DNA of 64,000 nucleotides from Alisma plantago-aquatica. Taxonomy: Eukaryota > Streptophyta > Magnoliopsida > Alismatales > Alismataceae. Shown here piece after piece: positions 10,809-22,734 of the stretch; the first letter of the stretch is position 1; every line of letters begins with the position of its first letter. The notes under the pieces were generated by a model that did not search any database, had not been told where the DNA came from, and saw only the letters and a program-made list of their open reading frames with translations. The stretch lies in NCBI GenBank assembly GCA_963693085.1, contig OY856409.1, positions 297,328,058 through 297,392,057 on the forward strand. Reading direction: 5' to 3'. The translations under genes and the position numbers were made by a program.

Positions 10809-11992
10809 TAGACTGTGCAAAAATCAGTCAATCACAGTTTCAATCAATCTGATACTCTAATCAATCGATCCAACACCTTGAATACTATGCTTTTGAACTA
10901 TTAATTAATTGAGTGTTTAATTGAACTACTAAACTCCTTTAGTAATCAATCTAAACATTGTTTGTGGATAAACTCCTCTTCCAGGTTAAATCCTATGTGT
11001 GTGACCCTACAGGTCCATTTCACGTTGGCAGTGAAAGTCCATAACACTTATGACTTCACAAGCAAAGAGCCGTGCCTAGTCGCACATCAGTGCTACCCAA
11101 GTGAAATAGAAAGTTGGAGAACAACTTTCAATCCTACAATATGTGGATGGTGTTACAGTGAATGTATAATTCCTTTGTCACTGATATCCTGAATGAGCTC
11201 AAGGCATGGAACATTCATCCTTTCAACATTCATTCACTTTCTTGATCTCAGAGTAGATTGGAGGAGATATGTATGACATCAATATCACATACTGATTCAC
11301 ACATGCATGCACATGCCTATCTCAATCCTACTCATCAAGTGGCCATGGATATCAAACTCCCTCAGGAGGGACAAATCCCATATCTATCACTCACCCCTCA
11401 AAAGCCCCATGTGTCAAAGTCACCCAATCATCACCTTTATAACAACCCATGATTCAGGACTGTGTTTGATGATGTCAAAGTGTACCCAACGACATGTGTT
11501 GATTATAGTGATTTCAGGTCAAAGAATCACACTCACCACCATCACTGTGAGAACTGACTGTGACTACCATGTCATTGTTCCATGTGTCAAACTCACACTG
11601 GGTCTATCCGGTGAACTTGTTCTCTAACAAGTAACTATGTGTTTGGTTTGATTTCTCCATATCATGACTAATGAGATTTTGTCATCAACCAACACCACAA
11701 TCTAGTTTTATGTGTCATTTCTGTCTATCTACCTTCCATAATGACATCCAACTAGGGACATAATAAGAATGTACAAACTCTTAACATCCGTATGATCTCA
11801 TCGTTCAGGTCCTGAACCTAAAGGCATACGTCATTGAGTACTGTCATTCTCTAGACATTCAATCTGTTCTATCATTATCACATATGACTGAACCAAAAAG
11901 AATTGGAATCTTACCTTTAATCTTTATCAAATCAATCTTAATGTATCCCACCAATCATCCCATGATTGGCTCTCAGGGAATACATACCAACA

Positions 11993-12004
11993 GACTCCCA
12001 CTTG
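11993..12004 (-). promoter_or_regulatory. Polypurine tract of the inner copia
   Basis: The minus strand reads CAAGTGGGAGTC directly before the LTR. Equivalent sequences are at 54217-54228 and 61065-61076 in the relatives. Confidence 0.7.
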
Positions 12005-14378
12005 AACTGCGAGCCAATCACCCTTGAATCATATTCCTAGTGATCTTCAAACATGTCCCACATGTTATTGTACTCAAGTGCTAACATAGTGAGTTATGGA
12101 AACACCTTTCCAAATTCAGTATTAACTGCATGTCTCTCATCTCTTTGCTGTACGTCACACGTATGAGATGGAGTTGCCTTAATATGCGATCTAGTATTCC
12201 TTTGCTAACCTTTATCCATATTGCATGAACAAGTATGCATTACTTGTCATCAATGACCGAAATATCTATAAGTTCATCTCATGAACTTCCAGATCCATAT
12301 AGTATCCACTGTTGTTCTCTAACACACGGATACTCAGATTTTCCTTTTAAATGACTTTATTGGAATGTTTCCAATTATCAACAAACATTCACTTTCATAT
12401 ATCACATATATATTGCGATTAATTTTTCTGTCCTTTTTGGAAGTTTGCATCAGTGTAACTCTTTACAGTGAACCCTTCCTTATTTCCATAGAACTAGTAC
12501 TTCTCAAGTACTTCTCAAGTTTTTATGGTATTCCAGTAACCCTTACTGGAACTAGACAGACATCCACTCATCATGTCTCACATATGAGTTATCAAGACGA
12601 GCATATCATATTATCATGTCCTACATACAAGATGAATGCATTTTATTCTTGCTATGTCCATACATGCAAGATAATGGGATGATTACATACATGATAGATC
12701 CATATCTATTCTTAGTGTTCCCATTCTTCATAAGAATTGGACACTTGGCCTTGGGATACTAACTCCATGTAACATGGATGAGTTTTCTCCCACTGAATCT
12801 ATGCACACTGAACCCTTCAGTATAGATTGCCAATGTATGCTTTCCTTTTAGGTCAAGAGGTTTTGGAGAACTATCTCTATAGATCTCTATTCCTATCATA
12901 TAGGAAACGTCTCTATCTTCCCTAAAGATAATTTCCACTTTGGATTTTCATTTTAGAACATTTCCATTTCACATCAACATGTGGAATGTGAATACACTCC
13001 CACTAAATCATATATCTCTCCTTATCTTTGACATATTAGTCAAACCCTTTGACTATATTATCAAAGTAAAGATCCAACTCTGAGTTGATTGTACTTAATC
13101 AATCACATTGATTATTCCATTGTAACTTATAGACTTCATTTGCATTAATGGATTCATAAACATTATAGGTTGTGTCACGTACACATCCTTGTTTTATTCC
13201 TCATAGGAATGCAGTTTTAGTATCCATGTGTCAAATCTCTTAGTCATTAAGTTGCAATTAACAAGCATCATCCTTTTCAAAATGTTATCCATGTGCCTTA
13301 ACACTTAAGACTCATTCACACTTATGGATTTTATCCCAATGGGTGCTACCATCAAGGTCATACCTTATGGTTTTCATGGAAGTCATTTAGGATGTAATGG
13401 TCATAAACCATAACTCAAAATCTGGTTCCTCATATTCATCTAGATAGTTGACTCATCACATGACCAACTCATCACTTAGATAATTGAGGTTCATCTGTCA
13501 AGAATATAAGAACTCACAACTTTTTGTGATTCTTAATGTCCTTTATTAGTGTGGGGTATTCTTTATTTAAGAAGAAATTAGTTATTTGATAATCATCCTC
13601 TAACTCCTTAGAGTATGACTCCTTTTGATTTAGACATCACCATGCCTTAATCATGAGTTCACTATGATACACTATCATAATCACTCACAAGGATCTCAAA
13701 TATTTGGTTCAAGTATTTCATTCATTGATCTCATCAAGAATTAACACTTTACCAAATTCATACTTCATCTATGATATTCTTGAACACTTCAAGATATTCA
13801 TATTGGTATTTCTCTAAACACCATTTGAAGTATTAGCATTAACTCTAATAGGTATGTAAATACATCACATGTATTATACCTAATAGGATAATCATTCTCC
13901 CACTACTACTCGTGACGATTGATTAATCATGTCTAAGAGATTCATATCTCTTACTGGTTCTCTAACTAAAAGAGTCTAGATGTATCCATCATATGGAAAC
14001 TAGAAATGAATTTCTCATGATTTAATGCTAATTTGATTGGTTGAGTTATCAATAACTTGTAGGTATCATTTTATCTTATGCATACCTAGTACCACAAGAT
14101 AAACAAGGCATTGCCATAAAGATCATATCTTTTGGAATTGAAACATCAATTTTATTAATTGCTATCATTGTCATACAATATGCAAAAATAATGTGTTTCT
14201 ATCCATTGGAAAATATGAAATAGCAGTTCATAACTCTATTACATGCCTTTAAGGCTGAAAATAAACCAAAGTACTCCTATCTATGGCGGCAACACTTGCC
14301 CCATTTATTGAGTGCTTTACATTTTATATCTTGGTATCATATACCTAAAAAATGTTACAAGTTTATTTCATGACACCT
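12005..14378 (-). pseudogene. Decayed copia pol (integrase, RT, RNase H scraps)
   Basis: No long frame survives, but three signatures read in the right order on the minus strand. Near 13850-13920 a stretch aligns with integrase remnants of the 52-kb relative (56500-56700). Near 12850-12910 a frame reads IGIEIYRDSS, the end of copia reverse transcriptase (usual pattern LGI-IYRDRS). Near 12440-12480 a frame reads GYTDANFQ, the start of copia RNase H. Near 12250-12340 a stretch resembles the RNase H STREAEY region. Stops and frameshifts are dense, so this cannot encode working enzymes. The 12-14 kb length is short for pol, so parts are deleted. Confidence 0.7.
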
Positions 14379-15232
14379 TCAGGTGGAGACGTCTGTTGCC
14401 CCCTTCTTCTTTAGTTCTTCCAGATAGAGTGGACAATTCCTTTTCCAATGTCCTGGTTTTTGACAATGGTGGCAATTACCTCTCTTGGTCCCACCTCCCT
14501 TAGCCTTGAGAGCTGAAGACACCTTGGACTCCTGGATAGCATCAAAACCCTTCTTAGCTTTGCCTTTGCCCTTACGCTTGGACTTGCCTTTCTTACTGCG
14601 GATCATCATCACAGACTTAGGCTTGTCCTTCTTCATATGTGTCTTTGTTGTCCTCAACATGCCCAACAACTCTGTCAACGGCTTGTCAAAGTTGTTCATG
14701 TTGTAGTTCATCACAAACTGACTGTAGGATTTTGGGAACGATTGCAGTATCACATCAGTAGCCAACTCTTGGCTCAGGGAAAATCCCAATCTCATTAGGT
14801 TCTCCACATACCCAATCATCTTGAGTGTGTGAGGACCAACTGGATCTCCTTCTGTCATGATGCACTTGAACAGTGCCCTGGAGACATCATACCTCTCTTG
14901 TCGTGCTTGATCTTCATACATGTTCTTGAGATGCTGAATAATCTCAATGACACCCATGTTCTCATGTTGTCTCTGCAACTCGTGTCTGTAGAGCACAACA
15001 TCAAGCACTTTGCATCAATGGCATCATCAGAATGCTTCTTATAAGCATCCTTTTCTGCCTTTGGTGCGGTAGGAGCAAGTTCCTATGGAATTGGATTATC
15101 TAGGACATAGAGCTTTCACTCTTGAGTGAGAACAATTCTCAATGTCCTAAACTAGTCGTGGAAGTTAGTCCCATTCAGCTTGTCCTTTTCAAGGACCAAT
15201 CTCAATGAAAAGTGATTATTGTTTATTGTCAT
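14379..15232 (-). pseudogene. Copia gag, decayed
   Basis: Gag packages the element's RNA into cytoplasmic particles. The start chosen is the ATG at 15232; the following frame resembles a copia gag N-terminus, with a VLEKDKLNGTNF motif and in-frame stops where W and Q/E residues would be expected. A frameshift near 14990 leads into an open frame of about 200 residues (15008-14379), containing QARQERYDVSRALFKC and the motif GYVENLMRLGFSLSQELATD. It has a lysine-rich linker and a complete CX2CX4HX4C zinc knuckle (CHHCQKPGHWKRNC). The 3' part is well kept compared with pol. Neighbours are the leader and primer-binding site on the 5' side and the pol remnant on the 3' side. Recognition of the family is confident; the lineage is not. 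Confidence 0.85.
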
Positions 15233-16621
15233 TTGTACTACAAAAGGAAATATATACAGTTTAGTCCAAAACTCAATTTTGACTTATTTGATTGATTTGA
15301 AAGGTTGATGATATAATTAGAACTTCAATTAATTATCGCTCCCACTATTTTGTTCAAATTGATAGCGCTCACCATCAATTCGGAAGATTGCAACGTACAA
15401 TCTTCTAGTGGGTGAAGATCCTGAAATCCTCTGAGTCATGGACCAACTATGGCTGTCACCCACAACTTAGATCTTCCAGGTAGGCAACTTTTGCCAATTG
15501 CATCATATGCAACTCTTAAAAGATGTCATATGCAACTCTTTTCCATGATCACCTCCATACCTCAAGGTGCTAGATCCTATCTAGGTCACCTTGTTAAGTC
15601 CGACCCAAAGCCAACACGATGAATATGCACCCTGCTAGGGCAGACCCACATATCCATCCTTCACGCTTCCATGAGATAGACGGTGCACCACGCTAGGGCG
15701 TGCCCACACTTGGCCGATCAAGATTTTCACGTGTGTTGCATTTGGAAGGCATCTAAACTTTAATATTTAATGAGGGATTTGGTTTTATAGGTACATTTAC
15801 ATATCCAATCACCACAATACATAGTAAATATCATATACATTCTATATCCCACAGAAAACATGTGAAATGATAAATGCGATGATTATGGCCATCCTAATGT
15901 GATTCCTCGAGCCAAGAGGAATCACGGTCATCTAGGTCTACATCATATGCAACCTGTCCATGATGAAGTGCTATAGCTGTCCGAGTTGATCAACTCATCA
16001 CATGAATGACCTGCTCACTCTGGCCGGTCGTCTGGGTGCCACCAGCCGATTGGTTGTCTCCTCCAACCGATCAGTTTGCCTGGTCATTGTGCATCTCCTC
16101 ATGGCCACCACCCGATCGTCTCGCTCCATGAGCCAGTCGTCTGGATCGACAACCGATCGGTTCACATATTGAACCGATCGTCTCATTCGTTGTCAGATTG
16201 TCTGCCATTCTTTGACATAACAGGAAACAAAAATCTATCCTATTTACATTTGAAATGGGAAACCCCGAGTTACATTTGGGGGGAGCAAAGGTAGGAAAGA
16301 AATCTCGAGTTATCTCGAGTTACATCAGGAATAGGAGATAGGGAATCAGTGCGCAGATCGAGATGCAAGCAACCACATACAACCAAGCACACATATAGGG
16401 TTTATTGGCCATAACTACGCTATACATCCACCACAAAACTCATTTAAGGGCGAAACGTATCGAGTGCATTCATATTACATATCATATATGTATATTGGGA
16501 TTTGTGGATTTAGGATTGAACATGCATAAAGCCAATTTTATTCGCATCGAATGCAATAAATAAAGGTGACAAACCAAAATCGATCACATCGATAATACTA
16601 AAGTATAGAGCAGTTGACGTG
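15233..16621 (-). other. Leader of the inner copia, non-coding
   Basis: About 1.4 kb between primer-binding site and gag. It has no gene. It includes a block of CCGATCGG-type motifs (16010-16190) like those of the LTR. The counterpart in the 58-kb relative (57883-58927) is shorter. Confidence 0.65.
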
Positions 16622-16633
16622 GCTCTGATACCA
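16622..16633 (-). promoter_or_regulatory. Primer-binding site, initiator tRNA-Met
   Basis: The minus strand reads TGGTATCAGAGC one base after the 5' LTR (which ends, minus strand, at 16635). It is a perfect match to the usual plant initiator tRNA-Met 3' end complement. Confidence 0.92.
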
Positions 16634-16634
16634 C

Positions 16635-18826
16635 TGTTGGGTTTTAGGAGAGACAGAGAAGGCAGCGGAAATAAAAATTTTCTCCTCCCAAACCTAGAAC
16701 AAAGGAAACGCGTCAACGTCTATACAATAGGAAGGATGGTTTGTAGAGGCATACCTTGTCCCGAGGCTTGCTCAGAGACATTACCTCACAACTAGCGTGG
16801 TCTTCACCTCCGGTCTTGGACGGTGTCTGTGCAGCTCCTGGTCACACCGGGACTGGCACCTCCTAGTCTCACCGAGACTGTCAGGATTGACAACTGTCCT
16901 CTGAGCGGCAGAAGTCTCCTGCCTCTGTAGTAGTCCACATGGACCACCTAGAACTCCGATCTCCTTGTCCCACAAGGAATCGAAAGGAGTTGCACCCTCC
17001 TGTTAGCGTACTAGTCACCGACACACTCTCATGCCACCAGTCACTTTCTGCAGCTGTCTTTCCCTTGCTGTGCCTCCCTTATCGGGTAGCACTTGCTCGG
17101 GCTCTCTCTCGGTTACCAAAACCAGAGAGAATGACAACTTTGCAGAGCAACCGGTGCACTGAGTTGTTCTTTGAGAAGCCCCCAATGCCCCTATATATAG
17201 GAGGGTCATGGGACAAGGTTCTCTATCCCGGGCAATGCAGGATTATAGCAGGAGTAGAAGGGTTCGAGATTTTGCACAAAACAACCAACTTGTGCCAGCT
17301 GAACCGATCATTTCATACATGAAACGGTCGGTTACCGATCGGTTGGGACCCCTGAGCCAATCGGTTCACTTCTGAGCCGATCGGTTCAATTCTGAGCCGA
17401 TCGGTTCGTGGTCCTGATCCAACTCAAATTGACTTTCAAATTTGTCTCCGATTAATCAAATATTAATCCTTGTCCAAATCGAATTTGTACAAGTGAAACA
17501 AATTGTATTTGCAAAATAGTCTTCTGACTTTCCAAACGATCTCAGTTGGACCAGTTGAGCTGATCAGTTCAACTCTTGAACCGGTCGATTCAGCCTATCT
17601 TGAGCTGATCGGTTCATCACATGAGCCAATCGGTTGGGGCAGCAGACTGTGCAAAAATCAGCCAATCACAGTTTCAATCAATCTGATACTCTAATCAATC
17701 GATCCAACACCTCGAATACTATGATTTTGAGCTATCAATTAATTGAGTGTTTAATTGAACTACTAAACTCCTTTAGTAATCAATCTAAACATTGTTTGTG
17801 GATAAACTCCTCTTCCAGGTTAAATCCTATGTGTGTGACCATGTAGGTCCATTTCACGTTGGCAGTGAAAGTCCATAACACTTATGACTTCACAAGCAAA
17901 GAGCGGTGCCTAGTCGCACATCAGTGCTACCCAAGTGAAATAGAAAGTTGGAGAACAACTTTCAATCCTACAATCTGTGAATGGTGTTACAGTGAATGTA
18001 TAATTCCTTTATCACTGATATCCTGAATGAGCTCAAGGCATGGAACAATCATCCTTTCAACGTTCATTCACTTTCTTGATCTCAGAGTAGATTGGAGGAG
18101 ATATGTATGACATCAATATCACATACTGATTCAAACATGCATGCGCACGCCTATCTCAATCCTACTCATCAAGTGGCCATGGATGTCAAACTCCCTCAGG
18201 AGGGACAAATCCCATATCTATCACTCACCCCTCAAAAGCCCCATGAGTCAAAGTCACCCAATCATCACCTTTATAACAACCCATGTTTCAGGACTGCGTT
18301 TGATGATGTCAAAGTGTACCCAATGACATGTGTTGAGTGTAGTAATTTCAGGTCAAAGAATCACACTCACCACCATCACTGTGAGAACTGACTGTGACTA
18401 CCATGTCATGGTTCCATGTGTCAAACTCACAGTGGGTCTGTCCGGTGAACTTGTTCTCTTACAAGTACCTATGTGTTTGGTTTGATATCTCCATATCATG
18501 ACTAATGAGATTCTGTCATCAACCAACACCACAATATAGTCTTGTGTGTCATTGTTGTCTATCTACCTTCCACAATTACATCCGACTAGGGACATAATAA
18601 GAATGTACAAACTCTTAGCATTCGTATGATCTCATCGTTCAGGTCCTGAACCTGAAGTCATACGTCATTGAGTACTGTCATTCTCTAGACATTCAATCTG
18701 TTCTATCATTATCTCATATGACTGAACTAGAAAGAATTGGAAGCTTGCCTTTGATCTTTATCAAATCTATCTTAATGTATCCCACCAATCATCCCATGAT
18801 TGGCTCTCAGGGCATACATACCAACA
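16635..18826 (-). repeat. 5' LTR of the inner copia
   Basis: 2192 bp, partner of 9746-11992. TATA box at 17192-17199. The ATAAA duplication follows. Confidence 0.93.
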
Positions 18827-18831
18827 ATAAA
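18827..18831. other. Target site duplication ATAAA, right
   Basis: Exact repeat of 9741-9745. Confidence 0.92.
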
Positions 18832-19432
18832 GACTCATAAAATATGTCTAATTGCAGTAAGAATATAGATTTTTAATCAGCATCATTAATCTTTGTAAGA
18901 AACATTATTTGTAGTAATTTGGGTAAGAACATCATATACATTATCTCACAATTTTATGATGCAAGACTATCAATATGTTTTGATTTGACAAATTTGTCTC
19001 AAAGTTCTTTTCTTCAAAAGCTTTCCTTTAATCCTACTAATAATCTTCGTTAGGTATAATTATTGCAAACTGAATGAATCAAATAGGTTCAACATGACTT
19101 GAGTCGTTCGAACTATTCTTTGATCGAATATATCTCGGCCGAAGATTTTCTCGACCGAGTTTTCTTCTGTTTTTATAGGTTTTATCAGGTTTTTGCAGGC
19201 TTAAAACAGTAACCTGCTCGGTCGACTACTTCTCAACCGATAGTGTCTCGGTCAAATATTTTCTCGACCGAGTGTGTTTCTGTATTGTTTTTCAGTAATT
19301 ATTTGCAATCAAAACATAAGGTAATACAATTTTGCAAGAATATGAAAGTTAAAGCTCAGTTTTGTTGAGATAAGACATTTGAATATCAAAGTAACTTTTT
19401 AGGTCAAATCTCAACTAATCAAATTCAAATCT
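18832..19432 (-). other. Sirevirus interior just after gag, non-coding
   Basis: No pol is present where protease and integrase should start. It has inverted pairs CTCGGCCGA...TCGACCGAG (19132-19160) and CTCGGTCGA / CTCGACCGAG (19213-19273), the same motif as in the LTR. Confidence 0.65.
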
Positions 19433-21147
19433 CTAAGTTTTAGGAACCCAAAATAGATCATCATCCCTTTTCTTGTATGGGCACGAAAAAGAGTAATGTC
19501 CAAGACGCAAGCAATAGTGACAACAAATAAAGTCAATCTCATTTCTCTTTCTAGAAGTTGAATTGTTCTTGGGTACATACATAATCTTGGCCTTGGGTGC
19601 TTGTGTCCTTCTAGGTTTAGGTTGGTAGGATTTCTCTTTTGGGACATATCCTAAACCTCTCCTTCCATTATAACTAGAAGAATTTTTCAGAATCTTATCA
19701 AGAACATCATTATTTCTCAAGCTACTAATTTCTCTTTGTAATTTAGCAATGTTATCCATTTTCCTTTTGATATCTAACTTTGCTTGATCTAGATCAGATG
19801 ATAAAGTATCTCTTTCTTTAATAATAGTATCATAATCTAGATGAGTACACAAGATAGGTTGTGATTGAAAATCATTCATTTTTGCAAGCAATTCAACCTT
19901 TTCTTGAGACAGAAGATCATAGTTTGTTTCTAAAGTAAGCAAATTCATATTGCAATCATTTAAAGATGATTTCAAAGTAAAGTTTTCAGAAATAATTTTG
20001 TCCTTTTCAAAAGAAAGATTGTTTAATTTAACATATAAATCCTCATTATTTCTAGTAACTTTCTTTTGTTTCTTTTTGCAATCAATATATTTGTCATGAG
20101 TATCTTGAAGACTAGCAATTAGATCTTCTTTTGGCAAATCAACAAGGCTTACCTCTTCTTCTTCTTCATTTGTTGTAGCAATAAGGCACTCTACTTCTTT
20201 ATCACCATCTTCACTATCATCACTTGAATCATCCCATGCAGCTTTATATACTCTTTATTTCTTCTTGTGACATGATTTCTTCCCCTTCTTAAGTTTGGGA
20301 CAATCACCTTTTAAGTGTCCCTTTTTGCCACATTCAAAGCACCTGGAGGAAGAAACACTAGGAATTTTGTTAGTTTTAAAACTTCTATACTGCTTACCAT
20401 TTACAATGAGTGTTTCTTCTTCACTATCTTCTTCACTTGTGTCATGACTATTCTTGGTTGATGCTTTGAATGCAATGCCTTTTCTTTTCTCCTTTTTGTG
20501 TTCAACTGCCAATTTTTCTTCTTCTTCAAGGGTAGCTTCATGAGCCTCCAAGTTGCCAATGAGTTGTTCCATCCTTAATGTAGTGAGATCATTGGCTTCT
20601 TCAATGGACGTCACCTTTGGTTTGTACTTTGGAGGCAAGCACCTAAGAATCTTTGATACTTGATCCTCTTCACTAAACCTAATGCATTCAACCCATTAAC
20701 AATAGAAGAAAACTTTGCAAACATTTCACTAATAGACTCATATGGTTCCATACGAAACTGTTCAAACTTTTGTTTAAGCAAACCAATTTTGGAATTTTTT
20801 ACTTGAACAGTTCCTTCGTAAGTAATAGAGAGTCTATTCCATATTTTATATGCAGTTTCACAATTTGAAATTCTGTTGAACTCACCTACGGAAATTGAAC
20901 AATAAAGGATACTTACAACTTTTGCATTCAATTGGGCTAGTTTTACCGTATTGGCATCCCATGTAGCATATTCGGTTTGAGGAAGATCATAGACATTTGA
21001 AACCATTCTCCAAAGATCCCAACTGATTCCTTGGAAATATAATTACATCCTCCTCTTCCAATAGGTGTAGTTGGTGCCATCAAATGGTGGAGGCCGAGCC
21101 ACAAGTGTTCCTTCTAAGTTGAGGTTGTTGAGTACCCCATCACCCAT
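19433..21147 (-). pseudogene. Sirevirus gag with two zinc knuckles, decayed
   Basis: The start is the ATG at 21147. The N-terminus has the copia gag pattern RPPPFDGTNYTYW. A stop follows shortly (about 21043), then an open stretch from 21006 with the gag core (ETAYKIWNRLS, FEQFRMEPYESISEMFAKF). A frameshift near 20640-20690 joins the next stretch (DDLTTLRMEQLIGNLEAHE), which carries knuckle one, CFECGKKGHLKGDC, near 20308-20349. Another stop at 20255 is followed by an acidic linker and a long coiled-coil-like stretch (20137-19700). The second knuckle is CCHYCLRLGHYSFSC near 19480-19525, and the end reads WVPKT. The total of about 570 codons and two knuckles fit Sirevirus gag. Three lesions were seen, so no full protein is possible. 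Confidence 0.87.
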
Positions 21148-21182
21148 TTTCTTCAAGACTTTGTTAAAGTTCCTTGAAGCCT

Positions 21183-21194
21183 GCTCTGATACCA
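21183..21194 (-). promoter_or_regulatory. Primer-binding site, initiator tRNA-Met
   Basis: The minus strand reads TGGTATCAGAGC two bases inside the 5' LTR edge (LTR at 21197). A perfect 12-base match. Confidence 0.92.
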
Positions 21195-21919
21195 ATTGAA
21201 AAAACACTAGAGGGGGGTGAATAGGGTTTTATAATAATTTTAATAACTAATTCAACCAAGCAACAACTGTTGAAATTTAGAGAAGGAGACATGGCGTTTA
21301 GAGTGGTTCCACCCTTAGCAAATACTAAGGGAGTCAGTCCACTACCTAATTGTTTCTAAATGGGATTTTGAAAGCACTTGTATTTTATTACCTCACAAGG
21401 ATGTTACATAAGATACAAATACCTTCACCCTTAAGATATCCTTTACCTAGAAGTAGTCTCACCAACCTTGAAGCAGCCTTCCTTGAAGTAACTCCAAGCT
21501 CCCCCTTGAAGTAGCCTTCCTTTTGAAGTAGCTTCCCGATGAAACAACCTTCTTAAAGTAATCCTAAGTCCGCCGAGCTACCTTCACCACCAAAGAAGCT
21601 CCAACAACCTCCTTTCCACAGCCTCCAACCTAGGAGTAGCAAAGGAGAACAAAACACAATAAAAGGAACAAGATTGGAAAAAGGAAACAACATTACCAAT
21701 TGAGTACATCGCTTTGATCCTATATCAAGCGTTTGATCTCCTAACCAAAGTGGATGGATGTGGATGTATAGTGGATAGGAGATATTAACCTATAGGACAC
21801 TAATGTAGATCTCAAGGGAAAATAGATTGCAAGTGTAGCTCAACTTGTTTGCTCACAAGGATTGAATCTCAAGTGTAATTGTGTATGCAAGTTGTGTCTT
21901 GAGGTGTCCTATGGCTGTC

Positions 21920-21928
21920 CTATTTATA
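21920..21928 (-). promoter_or_regulatory. TATA box in Sirevirus 5' LTR
   Basis: TATAAATAG on the minus strand; the transcript would run left into gag. It is the functional-position copy of the site at 5878-5886. Confidence 0.62.
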
Positions 21929-22064
21929 GGAGTGGTTTGCTAATGCTTGGGGACATTCTAGACACATTCTAGGGTGTTCTTAGTGATCAACTAGCCGTTA
22001 AGTGTCCACTAATTGCATTTGCAACAACTAGTTAATTAATTCTGAAAAATGCAGACAGAAACCT

Positions 22065-22380
22065 TCTCGGTCGAGATGTTTGTCGATCGAGTGTCTCTCA
22101 GTCGAGGAATTTGTCGACCGATGGTCAGTCTGGAGCAACGTTCAACTCAACTCCCAACCACTTTTTTCCACTAACTCTAACGGCTATAGAACTAAGTCTA
22201 ACGGCTATAGAACCTGCTCGAGACACAGTCTCGGTCGAAGTAAAGTTCGACCGAGCCTTTCTCTGTGATGGCTTTTAGCAGGTTATTGAAAGGTGTTCAT
22301 GCTTTAGACTTGGGGGTTTCTCAGTCAAGAAAATGTTCGACCGAGAGTATCTTGGTTGAGAAGTGTGTCAACCGAGACCA
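22065..22380. repeat. CTCGGTCGA-type array in Sirevirus 5' LTR
   Basis: Partner of the 6022-6303 array. It contains an additional CTCGGTCGAGATG / TCGATCGAG pair (22065-22090) not present at the matching point of the other LTR. Some copies have decayed by C-to-T type changes. Confidence 0.65.
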
Positions 22381-22729
22381 ACTCTATTTCAAAACTTTAA
22401 CTCATATGATAAGTGTAAGAAATGAATGTGCAATTGTGATGCTCACTTAGGGATGACCTATCTAAGTGTTGTGTGTGGATAGGGAGGATCTAAACGCTTA
22501 ATTTACATGATATCTAAGTACTTGTACATTATAAACTTGTACACGTTTTTACATTGATTACAATAATGAAAATAAAGAAATTTTAGCACATTTATCTTCC
22601 AAGTCTTTGCTATCCACCACCTTATATGCTTGTCCCTAAAACACTCAAATAGCAAGATAAAACCACAAGTAAGAAATGATTGTCATCATCAAAACAAAGG
22701 GATTATAATAATGTCCAATTTAGCCAACA

Positions 22730-22734
22730 AAGTT
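22730..22734. other. Target site duplication AAGTT, right
   Basis: Exact repeat of 5150-5154; the gypsy-type LTR resumes here. Confidence 0.92.

Larger units (their letters stand above)
9746..11992 (-). repeat. 3' LTR of the inner copia
   Basis: 2247 bp, TGTTGGGTTTTAGG...ACATACCAACA type ends. Partner 16635-18826; relatives 52079-54216 and 58928-61064. It is longer than its partner mainly because of extra repeat units near 10681-10808. Confidence 0.93.
9746..18826 (-). mobile_element. Ty1-copia element nested in the Sirevirus
   Basis: This is a 9081-bp minus-strand element: 5' LTR 16635-18826, primer-binding site 16622-16633, gag 15232-14379, decayed pol about 14300-12005, polypurine tract 12004-11993, 3' LTR 11992-9746. 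The ATAAA duplication is perfect. The gag has a single CX2CX4HX4C knuckle; the lineage within copia was not assigned. By eye the LTRs differ at several percent of sites, many of them C/T or G/A changes. The same family supplies the DNA from 52079 to the window end. Confidence 0.92.
5155..22729 (-). mobile_element. Sirevirus-like Ty1-copia element, gag only, with a nested insertion
   Basis: The element lies on the minus strand: 5' LTR 21197-22729, primer-binding site 21183-21194, gag 21147-19433, tandem repeats 8891-6648, polypurine tract 6673-6656, 3' LTR 6655-5155. AAGTT duplications flank it. A 9.1-kb copia (9746-18826) sits inside. Without that insert it is about 8.5 kb. The long gag with two zinc knuckles, the LTR of about 1.5 kb, the edge with GAGGGGGGTGAATAGGG, and several polypurine-like tracts before the 3' LTR fit the Sirevirus (SIRE/Maximus) lineage. 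No protease, integrase, reverse transcriptase or RNase H was recognised in the 18832-19432 or 8892-9740 stretches, so it is a deletion derivative that would need another element's enzymes. Confidence 0.88.
21197..22729 (-). repeat. Sirevirus 5' LTR
   Basis: 1533 bp, partner of 5155-6655. It carries the TATA box at 21920-21928, the motif array at 22065-22380 and the hairpin at 22230-22255. Confidence 0.92.

Noticed and set aside
10627..10860. Overlapping open frames on both strands with a repeated EPIGSTL-like protein pattern
   Set aside because: They follow the 21-bp DNA repeat in the LTR U3; the period is a multiple of three, so frames stay open in several phases. No start context or homologous protein supports a gene.
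21183..21194. TGGTATCAGAGC as part of a tRNA gene
   Set aside because: Only the 3'-end complement is present, directly beside an LTR, here and at 16622. It is a primer-binding site; no cloverleaf surrounds it.
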